Positions 37,304 to 50,600 of a stretch of 64,000 bases of DNA are shown one piece after another (position 1 is the stretch's first letter; the number at the start of each line of letters is the position of its first letter). The notes beneath the pieces were generated by a model. The model did not search any database, was not told the DNA's origin, and worked only from the letters and a program-made list of their open reading frames with translations. The DNA lies in contig CM034600.1 in the NCBI GenBank assembly GCA_020091685.1, positions 5,097,837-5,161,836 on the forward strand, read 5' to 3'. The position numbers and the translations under genes are program-made. Source of the DNA: Lutjanus erythropterus (lineage: Eukaryota > Chordata > Actinopteri > Lutjaniformes > Lutjanidae).

Positions 37304-37993
37304 TTTTAAAGGGATAGTTCACTCAAAAATTAAATTTAGCCATTATCTATTCACCCTCATGTCGATTGAGGGTCGGGTTTAGCTTTTTGGTCCACGAAAC
37401 ACTGCTGGAGTTTCACAGGAAAACAGTGTTGCAGCCTCTCCCAAGCAATGGAAGTCAATGGTGAAAAACAATTTTAAAAAATACCATGTTTTTAGACTAC
37501 ATTTTCACTGTAGATCTTTATCTTGACACTTAATTGAAAACATAAATGCACATATATCTACATGTTAAATCCATTTAGTCTGAGTTAACAGGCCATCTCA
37601 TTGTTTTTATTTCCTTTTATCAGGAAAATAACATTTTAGCCTACATCATAAATGAGACAAAATAAATACATTTAAATGACCCTTGTGTTTTTTCCCTCAT
37701 CAGGAAATCAGGTGTTCAGGAGCTCTGCAGATATAAATCTTAAATTTGTTGAATTTCCTCTGAAATCTCCTGTGTCCCACTCAAGGGTGGAGGATTTATT
37801 CTTTTATCATAGTTTTTTACGTTTGAAAACTGGTCACCGTTCACTTCAATTGCTTGGGAGATTCTGCAAGGCTGTTTTACTGTGAAGCTCCAGCAGTGTT
37901 TTGTGAACTAAAAAACTAAACCTGGCCTTCAGTCGGCATTAGTAAGTAGATAACGACTGAATTTTAATTTTTGGGAGAACTATCCCTTTAAAA
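37304..37993. repeat. foldback/MITE family B, full copy with long inverted arms
   Basis: The ends TTTTAAAGGGATAGTTC (37304) and GAACTATCCCTTTAAAA (37977-37993) are exact complements, and the arms remain complementary for most of about 190 bases (for example ACACTGCTGGAGTTTCACAG against CTGTGAAGCTCCAGCAGTGT). No coding region is present. The AAAGGGATAGTTCAC terminus is very frequent in teleost genomes. Confidence 0.85.
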
Positions 37994-38206
37994 GAAGACA
38001 TATTTGCAAAAAACTAGGAGCAGCTGTATTTTCTCACTGTTCATTTTGGACTCTGTGTGAAGAACATTTAGCTCTGCTATGTCAATTCTTTGCATTGGTT
38101 TAGTATTTGTTTAGAATTTTAATGACGTGAAAATGTAACACGTGAGACATTTAGAGAAAGTAAATTAAAAGACACACAATTAAGTTTGTATTTTGTCAGT
38201 GCAAAT

Positions 38207-38256
38207 ATATATATATATATACACATGCACACATATATATATATAGATATATATAT
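38207..38256. repeat. (AT)n-rich microsatellite
   Basis: Two ATATAT runs separated by ACACATGCACAC, then a further TATATAGATATATATATG run. Confidence 0.9.
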
Positions 38257-39528
38257 GTACTTTTGAAGCTGGAAAGTGAGGCCAACCTAATTCTAGACAG
38301 TTTTACTCAGCAGAGGCATCACCATTGGTAGAGTGGAAAAAATCCAACACCCACAGTCGGCAACACCTAAAAGAAACTCTTCCAATCAAAACTACTTCCA
38401 CTGTTACAGTTCAAAACTCACCTGCAAAGGAAAGCAGCGCGGCCTCTTTGAGCGCCACATCATAATCTCGTCAACTCGTGAAGAGTGTAATGTCACCTGC
38501 GGAGATCCAAGGCTGCTAAACCTTGATAGGCCATTGCGTCAGCTCTCTTTCTTGAAGCCCCTGTGGTCACGAAAGCCCTACGTGTCCTGAACCGAGAATG
38601 AAAGCTGCTCTATTTTAATGTGTTCCCATGTTGGGACCTTGCGCCTGCCCTTGGCACAGAAATGGTATTATTACTCACTGTTACATCAAACTGCTACTCC
38701 AGAGACAGAGGCATGTAGAGGTTTGTTTGGTTTTGATTTTTCTTTTAAACTGTCTTTTAGGTGTGTTCCTTTTTGTCTGGCACTGTCTCTGTATATTGAT
38801 GCGTCTGGAAGGCTTTAAGGGTCAAAATCCAGCGTTGGTCGGATGTATTTTTAGATTCATTCATGTCTGTTTATGTTCTTTACGTTTTGTTTGTGGATCT
38901 TTTTCCTATCTGCCTTAGCTTCTCCCGTTCTTTTCGGTAGGTATTTATCAAAGAAGTAAGAAAAACATCCCTCGACTGCTTCAAAATCTGAATCAGAAAA
39001 ACTTTACTGTCCAACAAAAAGGCAATTGAAACACTTTACTTCTACGATATCTGTGACTAGGATGAGTTATTTAGGCTTGATTCCAACTCAAATGAACATT
39101 TAATGAATCAGATGATTATCTTGATATTAATGGAGTAATCTGTGTCACTTCAGGATATTCCCACTTGGTCTTATCTATTCTCATTTGTTTTCAGAGCAGT
39201 AAGTCTCATTAAAGCCTCAGTTCTTCATCAAATTACTCAAGACACAATTTTCTTTCTTTCAGTTGTCTGTTTTACACTTACCGGCAAAATAAATGGAGGA
39301 AGTAGACATTTCCGCTAAATCTTTTGAGCATATGTCAGCATATTAGTTTTTTTCCTCTTGATACCAGTCAATCATCATATTAAGGTCTTTTAATTGGTTC
39401 AGATGATATTGTTGGATCGTGGTAGAGTGATCAGGCTCTTTACCTGTAACTAGAATTAGTAACAGACATAATCTAATGTTAAAGCCATTCCTACTGCTAC
39501 TGTAGTAGCACTGTAACTTGGTCTGGAT

Positions 39529-40219
39529 TATGGAGGACTGAAACTGACAAAATCAAAAATAAACAAAGGAATAAATGACTCAATAAATACAATAACATGT
39601 CATTAAATGCATAACATGTAATATTAAATATAAATGTAGGCATTAATTAATTCATAAAATGTGATATAAATAGATTTTGTTGTTTTAATTTGATTCTGTC
39701 TTTATTAGCCTCTGTGTTAAGTCCCCTATTTATTTCCATCTTATTTATCAATTCATTCATTTTAAATGCATTTATATATTTCTGTAATATTTTCACTTTT
39801 ATGTATTTTTGTATCTTTTTAAACATTCCATTATGCATTTCTGCTTCATCATGTAAACGAAGGGGGTTTGTGTCACAGGGTCAACGTTTCACCTATTGGT
39901 TGATTGACACTGAGGAAATCAATATGAGACAAAATAATACAGAAATAAACATATGAATAAATACATAAATAAATAAATACCTTTCTAAATGAATTGAATG
40001 GAATGTGAAAGTAAACATGAATAATACATCAAATAAATTAATAAGGGAAATTAACACAATGGTAAGTAACTACAGAAGCAAATTAAATCAGAAATATCAA
40101 TTTATATTTTATAAATTAATTTAATTCCTACATTTATTTGTAAATATTAATCAATTCATTAATTGATTCAGTCATTTATTTATTTATATTTCTGACTTTG
40201 CCACCGTTGGTCCTCCATA
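39529..40219. repeat. terminal-inverted-repeat element, family E
   Basis: The left end TATGGAGGAC, followed by AAATCAAAAATAAACAAAGG and AATAAATGACT, is mirrored by the right end AGTCATTTATTTATTTAT, CTGACTTTGCCACCGTTGG and GTCCTCCATA. The interior is AAATAAAT-rich. No transposase remains. Confidence 0.75.
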
Positions 40220-41343
40220 TCATACACTGGTGGGTCCTGAAGGTTGAGTTTTAAATGACCATAACATATATATGATTAATTTTAAAAAGATAATCAGAAC
40301 TAATAGAACAAAGCCAGAACATTTATGTGATTTGCTCCTCATTTATCTGACCAAGTCTAACAAGTGTGGCAGTGTATTTTGGCGACCTGTCACACAGAAC
40401 AGACCTCATATCTTGTCATTGGTACAGTTGGTCTCTTGTGTTGATCAGTTGTGATGAAGGGTTTTGGCTGTGCTGCAGAAGATTGGCAAATTTGGACGTG
40501 GCATTCTTAAATCTGGAAATGGCTGAGAAAGTGTGGGTGAAAAAATGATGTAAATGGAAATATGATGACAGAGAAGGCTTTTTCTTGAGTTCGCATGGTT
40601 TGATTCCCCCACAACATTTCCTGTCCTCGTTAGTCTCTGATGTTTTCTGACATCCCAAAACCCCGTGAAACATACATCTGTTGTTCTGCCCTGCTGCCGC
40701 TACCTAATGCTGTGTGCTTTGTGAATGCATGCATTAAACATGCATTCACAAACTGAGGGGGAAAAGGAGTACTTACCTGTTTATCTTTGTTTGTGCATTC
40801 GTCTGGGTGTGTGTTTTTGTGCTAACACAAGGGCACGAGAAGGAGAATAAGAGTGATGTGTTTTTATATTATGATAATAATAAAAGTGAAGTTAGACTGG
40901 GGGTAATAAATGTTGAAAGAGTTATGGAAGCAAAAAGTAAAGGACACATTGATATCTGGGAGATGTCTCTATTCTCCTGATTCATGAATTTGTTCACCAT
41001 TCATTTTGGATTCAGTGTCAATACAATGTATTCACTTAACAGTCGTCCTGTTGACTTAAACAGACTAATTAAAACAATTATAGTACAATTAAGTACTTCA
41101 GGTAAACGATCCAGTGCTGATTATGTTGTAATCTGATGGGTACATTTCTCCATCAGAACTGATTATGTGAACAGACCATAGATTGCACACAAAGCAACAC
41201 TGATACCAACGCATGTTAGACCATCAAAGGTTAAGCTATTTCATTAAGTGGAGGGTTTGGGGGTTATGTAATAATAATTTAAGATGAACCAGCTTCATTA
41301 GTCTCTGTTGTAGCAATGACTCACGCTATGCGGTTGTTGTTTC

Positions 41344-41833
41344 TTTTAAAGGGACTGGTAACCCAGAAATCAAAAGTACATATTTTTCCTCTGGCCTGTA
41401 GTGCTATATATCCATCTATACTGTTTTGCTGTGAGTTGCTTAGTTTTGGACATATTGGCCGTAGAGATTTCTGCCTTCTCTCAAATATAATAAATGGCAC
41501 AAGTCTTGTGTTGCTCCAGGCACCAAAAAATGCATTAAAAAAAAAAAAAAATCAGAATCAATGTCTCTTTCCAAAAATCATGACCCGGTTGCTCAAAATA
41601 ATCCACAGACCTTGTTGTGAGCAGTTTCGTGTCAAAACTACTTTCTCTCTGCAGTAGAATCTTCCAGAACTACATGCACGAAACTGCTCACAACTAGGTC
41701 AAGTCTCGTTTTACTGGAGAGAAGGCACACATCTCTATGTCCAGTGTCTCCAAAACTCTGCAACTCACATCAAAACAATCTAGATGGATAACAACACCAC
41801 AGGCCAAGGGAATAACATGTACTGTCCCTTTAA
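41344..41833. repeat. foldback element, family C, copy 1
   Basis: The ends TTTTAAAGGGAC and GTCCCTTTAA are inverted. The arms contain TGTTTTGCTGTGAGTTGC and its imperfect complement GCAACTCACATCAAAACA. The centre is a second exact hairpin, TTGTGAGCAGTTTCGTG near 41616 against CACGAAACTGCTCACAA near 41678. There is no protein coding. Confidence 0.8.
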
Positions 41834-44800
41834 TCGCATATGTTTTGCTGGCAGTATTCAGATCCTTTCTTAAGTAAAAGTAGCAATACCACAGTGAAAA
41901 TACTCTACTACAAGTTAAAATTCTGCATTTAAAACTGAAGTTAAGTAAAAATATGTATTATAAGCAAAATGTACTAAAAGTATGAAAAGTAAAAGAACTT
42001 ATTCTGCAGTAAAATGTCTTTTTTTTAAATGAACATTACTGCTGTATTAATGTGCATGTTGTATTTTACTGCTATCGATGTTATACAGTTGGGTAGTTCA
42101 GTCTGCAGCAGTGGATGATATGCTTTCATATCATCATATGTTTGAAGCATCACTGTCTTGTTAGAACCACATACCTCAAAAGAGTCAAATTTCAAAGTGT
42201 TAGAAAAACAGCCCTGTTGTCAGCTTTGTGATGATTTATTTTCCAGCTAAGCCAAGAGGGTTTTTAACACGTTTATTTAGCTCAAGAAGGATGATAATTT
42301 TCTCAACTCATAAAAGAACACTTCATCCTACAGTTTATCAGAAAAGACCAAATTCAAAGCCGCCAAATTTCAGAATGCATGGATTTCACTGGACAGGAAA
42401 GGAATGAAAATTGTAATCTGAAAAGTAGCTGGTAACTAAAACTGTCAGACGAGATATAGTGGAGTGAAAAGTTCAACATTTGCTTCTGAGTTGCAGAGGA
42501 ATAGAAGCAAAAAAGTTACATAAAATGGAAATACTCATGTACAGTGCAAGTATGTTGAATTTGTTCTCAAGTAGAGTGCTTGGGTAAATGTACTTAGTTA
42601 CATTCTAAAACTTCTGGCAGTAATCCCAAATGGAAAGCAAGAGCACCTGGGTCACCGAGTCAGCCAAGTTGAACAAGAATCCTTTAACAAAATCCCAACA
42701 GTCTCCAAAAACCTAAAATCCACTCCTTAGAAAAAGATATTCTTTAATCAGTATTCCTAGGTTTTTCAAATATTTGAAAATAATAACAACACTTACAGGT
42801 TATCTGTTTGAGGCAAGAAAGCAAAACTTCCCATTGCAAATTGAGTTTAATGTACGCCCTGTTTCCTTAGAATGCCTTCACAGAATTCCCAAACTATTTC
42901 CTGACCTCATAAACAACTTTCCCAGTTTTTAACAGCTGCTGGCCTTCCATGGATCATATGCTGCTGGTTACTGCTCAAACCGCACCAAGATTACTGTGTT
43001 ACAGAACACACACGTACAGTGAGCGCACACACAATGTGTGTACAGGCTGGATGACGGGCTACGCAGAAACCACTGCTATATTATTGATGATCTGATGTGG
43101 CTACCATGTGGTCAGGACTGCAGTAGAAAGGCCACATCGCTGCAGAGCGACGCCACGGTACTTTACCTCCAGTGGATTCTTGGCTAGTGGTATTCAAAAC
43201 AACTGGTCGGACACAGGAAGAAAAAACATGCAGAAGATGAAAAGATTAATTGGATTTATTGATACTTCCAGAGCTGTGGGCCCCCATAGACTATATTAAT
43301 ATGAAGCCAGACCTCAGCTGTGAGGTGTTCAAATGGTAAAACAACTGACATGGTGAAGGAAACGCCTCTATTTTTCAAGGAAGTAAGTTAATTTATTACC
43401 ACTACACAACAGAGGGTTGTGCAATGAAATCAGAGTTGTCGTGCCTTCATGCTACACACAAAATATAACATACATAGAGATAATTAATTAAATTCACTAT
43501 GGATTACGAAAAAAAAAGAAAATACAACAAAACACTACTGTTATTTACATATACATGTAGAGTATAGGAAAGAATTCTGTAGTGTGTTTTTTTTAATTTG
43601 TGTCAGGTTTAATGTAAACAAGGACAAGATGGTGATGATAATATGTGCATGAAGCATCATGGATGTAAACACAGTGTCCTCCTCCCCTTGTCCTGCTGGA
43701 ACCTTGCATGTTGCGTCCCGTCAGCTCAGAGTACGGTCTACCTCTCTGTGAAATGTGGCAATACAGCGTCTGATTTCCTGTGGCTGGGCCATTTTGTTTG
43801 TTTGTTTTTCCTGACTGGACATTAGCAAGAGCAGCCTTAAATTACAGCTGTGGCATGGCTCATATCCCCGCCCACCTCCGCTCCTCCTGGGGTGGTCTGC
43901 GGCGTTGCATCCAGTCGATCTAACTGCAGGTTCAAAAGGTGCCAACTGCAGTTTTTGATCGTCTCAGGACCTGCTGCCCTTTAATCGAAACCTGACACTT
44001 CCTTTCCCAACGCCTACCAGTGTATTTCTGCCATAGGTGATATGTGTTTCAACAGTAACACTGAAAAAACAGCAGTTTAAAAGAGAAAAGTAGAGATGTT
44101 TTCATTACCCAACTCAATCTCAATTCTCAGCATAATTTATGAATTTACGCCAACTGTGTAGCTAATGTTGCCTCAGTAGCGACTGAAAACAACATTGAAG
44201 CAGCCCGATATGCACAGGAAGTTAAATCCTCACCCCAAACAAAACAGTTAACAAGGAATGCAGCATCACACTGAATAACACAGCACAAACTGCCATTCAG
44301 TCTGAATATCAGGCTATTAGCTGATCAGCTCCAGAGTTTGGTGGTTAGTGGCAGAGACTGTGTTATGCATCCACAAGCATTTGTGGTCCTTGTGTCAGTT
44401 GATTCCTAGATCTGTTTGGCTGCTCATGAGGAACAATTATATCTGTTAGCTCTTCTCAGTTGTGTCCTATGACTTGTTAGTTGGTGCTTGAATGTGGTCG
44501 TGTTGTATCAGATCACCATCCTCCCAAAACCGCCTGAGGTCTGCTTTCCGCTTTAGGGCGCCTGTGCTTTACATTCCCTGGAGAGTGGTGGTTATGTGCT
44601 TGAATGTAGTAGTGTTGTGTCAAATCACTGCAACATGAGTCCAAAGCTGCTTGAGGTCCCATTTCCACACTGTGGCGTCTGCCTGCATGCCCACAGGCTT
44701 ACTGAGCACTGGTTATCTTGTTATGTGGTGCCATTCTTTTATACTTAGAGAATTTCTGAGGTTCCAATGGAAATCCACTCTCAGATATCACAGGAATAAT

Positions 44801-45364
44801 TTGAAGCTACAAAAGCATTGCATTCTTTTAGTAGCTAGGAGGTGTAGCGGTCTGGCTCCATCTTCGGTACCACAGTGATTGTATTTCAGATGCATAGCTA
44901 CAGATCATGATGGGGTTTATTAGAGGGAATCTTATTGCTTATTTAAGTCTCCTTGTTCCATGAAGTATGTACAGCATCTGTGTTTAGTTAGCCAACCAGC
45001 ACTTTAATTTTCTCCTCAATGCTTCCCCTTCAAAGGTTTTGAGGGATGTTGAGATTTCCTGCTCCACTTTGAGGTCCATCATGATGCGGCTGCTGTATGA
45101 GGTGGAGGTTTGCACAAAGTATCCTCCAGCTGCCCTACCACAACCTCACCCAGGCCAGTTGGTTCACAACAAATTTAGTGAATGTGGTGTCACGACTCTA
45201 TGCATTTAAGGAATCTAAAACACAGGACCAGGAAACACTATTTTTTATATGGGTATCATCTGTGGTACCCCATATTAATGAAGTTACAGAACTACATGTC
45301 AAAGTACAAAACCACAGCCTAGTATCATGGTGAAGTGTGTAATAGACCTGCAGGTCCACAAAAG

Positions 45365-45430
45365 CAGTGGTTCATAACTAGGGGGTTGGGATCCCCAAGG
45401 TGGTCATAGGAATCACCAGATGGTTGTGGC
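45365..45430. repeat. hAT-end-like fragment
   Basis: CAGTGGTTCATAACTAGGGG with GTTGGGATCCCCAAGGTGG resembles the end of a hAT-type element. The matching opposite end was not identified. Confidence 0.35.
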
Positions 45431-46280
45431 AAGCAGCAAGGAATGAGAGCCAGAAAGCAGGTCTCAGCAACAACAAGCAAACGACCAAAAATATGGAAAA
45501 CACAGCTGGTGACAAGAAAAAACTATAAACAAGCATAAAAATGATAATTACCAACATAAATCACCATGTTCTGACCAGAACACTACCAAAAAGCAACATT
45601 TGTATTTTGTAACATAAAACACCAAACATAACAAACTACTCAGTCTCGCACAAAGCATGATGGGAAATGAGGTCATATTATAGACTGCGGAATGGTTATT
45701 ACACTGCATCCCCTCAACCAGTGATACAATTTGTGAGAGTCAAAGCAATGGTGCTCGTGTTTGAGTCTCTCTCGGACAGACAGGGGTTGAGGGTTGCGAC
45801 CACCATCATGATCAACCAACCTGGAGCTGGTTTTATAGTTTATTACACTGGTATGAACTATGAACCAACAAAAAAATTACAATTACCAACATAAAACACC
45901 ATGTGTGACCACATAAATGTAACCAAACTATGACCGTCACCTGAAATCTTTCTCAGCAAGTTTTATTTTGAAAGTCTAACCAGACTTTACATATTTCTTA
46001 TTGATAACTGCAGAATAGGAATGCATATAGTTTTCTCATCCGAGGCTAAATCTGACAGTGTCACAGTGGACCAGTGGGCCTATTACACAGCTGATACAGT
46101 GAATACGCCTCCAGATATCTAATTAACAAATTAAGAAGGACTTATTTTCTGTTGTGCTTTGTCATTACCTGGCCTTTATGCATCAAAGGTGGACTGTTTT
46201 TTAATGCTTGCTCTGGGCTCCAATCACAGTTTCTTGTACTTAGATACGTGATAAACTTGTCTATGTTAAAAAGAAAAGCA

Positions 46281-46491
46281 AAATTTGCAGACGGTCAAAG
46301 ACATTGCTGGGGGACCTGTAAAAGTGTTTCAGTAATAAAGCCAAAAAAAAAATTATCAAAGGAGGAGAAAAGAAACAAAATTTGAAGGAGCTATAGCCCG
46401 CAGCATCTACACGCGCAGCTGTTGCCAAGTTAACAATATTTGTCTCGTTTACAGGCCCCCCAGCAACACCTTTTAACCATCTTCAAAATGT
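46281..46491. repeat. inverted-repeat (foldback) element
   Basis: ATTGCTGGGGGACCTGTAAA (46302-46321) faces TTTACAGGCCCCCCAGCAAC (46448-46467). The complementarity extends outward through AAATTTGCAGACGGT and CATCTTCAAAATGT. The loop is about 125 bases and noncoding. Outer limits are not clear. Confidence 0.6.
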
Positions 46492-49400
46492 GGTTTTATG
46501 TGTTAAAATACTGCGAAAACATCACCAGTTAAAAATGCAATTTCATACACGACTGTATGAGAGCGAATATGATAATGTCTCTTTAAAGCTGCTCTCATGC
46601 ATCCAACAGAGTCTATAATATTCCAATATAAAGTATAAATGCCCAAACCACATGTTTTGCCACAGCCTGGTGACTATTGTTCAGAAGTGGCAGAAGTACA
46701 AACATTCTGTAATCAAGAAATATGTACAGATATTTGTGTTAAAAAAAAAAAAAAGACTGGTAACAGTAGAAGTACAAACTCAACTTATTTATTAAAGTAA
46801 AAGTGAAAATGTTCAGGCTGAAATGTACATTTGTTCCAGCCTTTCTCTAGTAGAGCCTCCTCCTCTTGTCTGTTTCATCTTGTTTAGTCTTTTATGTAGT
46901 TTTTAGTGTTATTATGTCTTTTTCATCTTGTTTGTTTTTTGTCTCGTTATGTCTCATATAGTTTTTTTTTTTATCTCTTTACACATCTTTAATGTTATTT
47001 TTACTTTTCTTCCATCAACTTTGTCTTGTTATGTCTGTAACGGTTTTTTTTTATCTTGTTACATCTTTTACGTTGTTTTTTTTTTTTTGTCTTCTTATAT
47101 AATTTTCGTCTAGTTGTTGTTCTTGATATGCATTAATGGATACACCAAGGACTCGTCGTTTCTTTGGGTAATTGTTCCATTTAGGTTGAATTGGGAGTCG
47201 ATGTTTTGAAGGCGGTGTACACTTATGCCAAAAAAATCAATAATTCCTCTCAGATGTATTTAAAGTAAAGTAAGGAGCCTGTTTTGAAAATGTGCGGAGT
47301 AGAAGATATTTGTGTTTAGTTGTCGGGAGCAAAAACAACAGTAAAAAAAAATCTACATAAGTACAGTAACAAAGTATTAAGTTACTTCCCGCCTCTGTTA
47401 TTCTTTGTGTTTGTGGTGTGATAGCATATTTTACCAAAGTCTTCACTGGTCTCTTTTTCATTCCCCACCTCAGATGATGGTGGTAATCCCTTTTAGCAGC
47501 ACTCTTCTCTCTCTTTCTCTGTTGCCTCTCTGTCTGTGACTCTGCCAGTGTTTATATCCCAGGGCCTGGTGGGCTTGGTGGCTAGCTGATATTGTGTTTT
47601 TGTGGTATCATAGCTCCATTCTTCCAAAAACCATCTGAAGCCCCATTTCCACACCCTGACATCTGTTGTCCATATCGTACCCTAGAGCTTGATGGCTACT
47701 CGCTCTGGTCAGTGTTTACCAGCTATTGTGTTTGTGGAACCGAAGTGCCGAGGCTCCACTGGCGCCTGAGGTTCCAATGTGAGTCAGCTTCCAAATAGTA
47801 GCAGCATTATCCCCGGCCAGACTGCTCTGCTCTGTCTCCCTCATGGTCTCTTAATGCACTACAGCTACTATTTTGCTTTATAAACCCTTTCCTATAACAG
47901 TATGTAAGGTATTTGTTTTTAAACCCAAACACAGAATGCTTGATGCATTCAGACATTATTATGATAATTACATTATTTAAGCTCTTTTCTCTTAACTGTA
48001 GATAATATTGCCTGCTTAGAGCTGTGTGGCTGTTGGTGAAGGTCTGTGTTTGTGTGTGTAGTATCTGTAGATGCTGGTGATTTTGCTCCTAACATGCGGG
48101 AGCCTCCAAAATGAGGTTTTTCTAGCATTCTGTCCTACTTTTACTTGGTAGCTTTCTGGCAAGATAAATGTTTAGTTCATGTGGAAGAATAATTTCAGTT
48201 TTCAAGGTATCCATGTGCATATTTTTAGCAGGGATCCTCAAATGTTTTCAGCTTCAGACTTAAAAGAGGAATTAAGTGTCTCCTAATCACAGCAATAATC
48301 TAATTTATAACATTAATGTGTGTCATTAAGTTTCTCACAACCTCATAACGGACTTTCACCATCCACTGAAATGCTAGAGGACTTTTAATTTGAAATGGAT
48401 ACAGGAGGTGGTGAGTTGAGTTTCCAGTACAGGGTAAACAGGAGCGATTCAAATGAGGCTTCATGCTAAAATATTGTAGCGACAGCACACATTTCCCATC
48501 ATGCCTAGACTGAGTAGTTTTTACAGTTAGGCGTTTTATGTTCCAAAGGAAAAGTTGGTATGGTAGCCTAATATGTGTGCTGGTTTATGGTTTTAACTGC
48601 AGATGCACCTGCATCTGAATACATTATTAGAGAAAGCACAAATAATGTGATGGAAACAGGTATTTTCTTTATCTGAAGTCGCTCATTGCTATCTGGAAAA
48701 AGTCTGCTCCATGATTACTTTGGCAGATGTAAAAAAAAAAAAAATCTCATCCAACTTACTCAATCATCGATTTAATGCATCAAGATTATTTCATTCACAT
48801 GAAAGACATTTTTATATACTTGTAAATTTTTATTTGAAATGCAAAACAGAATCTTTTGATGTGTGCTTAAAAAAAAAGTTTCTGATTATTCAGTTTTCTG
48901 CAGTTGGGGAGGTGGTTGTGGGCTTCAGAAAATCCATAAACTTAGTTTAGCTTAAAATAAAAAGAGGGAGAGATATAGATGTAAAGTGCAGTCTGGGGAA
49001 GCAGAAATATATCATCATTAATTATACTCCAGTATTGAATCATTTTGATACTTTGTAGTCACAACAGTTGCATTTGCTAATGAATCTTGTGTATAAAACA
49101 TTTGCCTGAGTTCGTGTGACTTCCTGTATAAACCACGGCCAATGCTGGTCTTCTATCCGAATACAGATACAGATGATTTTGTTGGTTGAACAGATACAGG
49201 CTGTGGCTGTTACATTTCTTGGCCCAAGTTCTATTTGCAGTTTTGTATAATGTTCTTTTTCCCTTTGTTGAATATCACTAAATGTACAGTACTTTTCGTC
49301 CCTTATTCTGTCCTGCATGTCAGTGTTCGAGGAAATGCAGTGTGTATTTTAGTGCCAAATGGTCACCCAATAAAAACACGTCTGCAATGATTTTAGGTCC

Positions 49401-50394
49401 CGACCCTAAATTTGGAAATCACTAGATTATGGCATCTTTAAAATTATTCTCATGGCATAATTTTTGTTCATAGAAATATGAGAAGATCCTGGTTAAAATC
49501 TCTACCACTGGCAGTTGCCTAAGTTAGACAAATTCAAATTCTACTCATAGAGGCTTTAACTTTTTAAATCGTTGATATGAAATGATACTGGCTTTGAGGC
49601 AAAACTTTTAATTTGTGCATTTATATTTAAGCTTTTCAATTGTCATTATTTTAAATTGTATTTTTTTATTAGATATATTTTCCTTTATTGACCATTGCCA
49701 TTTTCACTTTCATTTCTTAAACTGAAGCCTTCAGTTTGAATGTTTTCATTTAGATGTTTCCATTTTCCACTTTACCATTCCAATTTTCTGTTTTAATTTT
49801 CTCCATTTTCCTTTTTAATTGTGTTTCGGGGTAAAATTATGCTCCATATGTTTGGCGGTGCATTACACTAAAGGTTGCATATGAAAACCCCAGACCATCT
49901 GGTTACCTTTTTGTGGAGAAAGTCAATGAGTGCTGCTCTTCCCTTTATCAGTGACTGCAGACGAGGTGCCCTTGAGCAAAGCGTTTAACCTCCAGCTGCT
50001 CCACTGGTGCATTAGCCAATAGTGTCGCCTTTGGTTCTGAAGCAGGGTGCAGAAGAGTGTTTGAATCTCAGCTGACTTTCTCTCCATGAAAGTTTAAATC
50101 TCACGTGTCTGGCAAGATGAATCGTTCATTCCCCAAACTAGTCCACACTGTTGAAATCACCATTTGTCAAGGTCTGTTGTTTGGTGCTGTCTGTGGTGTA
50201 ATAATAGCACTATGCCTCCATACTGTCGGCCTCCCGAGTTTGCATTTCCACACTGCGCTGTCTGCCCAGCCAGGCACTGCAGGAGAACAGGGCAATGGGC
50301 AGATTACACATAATTACCTCGTGATGCTTGTTAGGGATTAGGTTTGTGCGTGCATGTCCGTGCCGTAGTGTATGTGTGCGTGTTTGTGACAGCC

Positions 50395-50600
50395 ACCGTC
50401 CATCAGTCACCATATTTGTTTTGTCACACCACACCTGTCCCCGTTACGCGCCATAATCTGGCTAGATAAATCACATTATGGTTCGGCGGCGCGACTGAGC
50501 GTTACACCGCTGCAGCCTCGCCGACGAAGCCAAGCCGGCGTAATAAGTTTCAATTAAACCCGTGAGATGATGCCGGTTTGGTCCTGTATGTCAGCGCGAG
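50395..50600. promoter_or_regulatory. candidate conserved intronic element
   Basis: A CpG-containing unique block in an A+T-rich intron: GTTACGCGCCATAATCTGGC, GATAAATCACATTATGGTTC, CGGCGTAATAAGTTTCAATT. Retained CpGs suggest constraint or low methylation. Confidence 0.32.
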
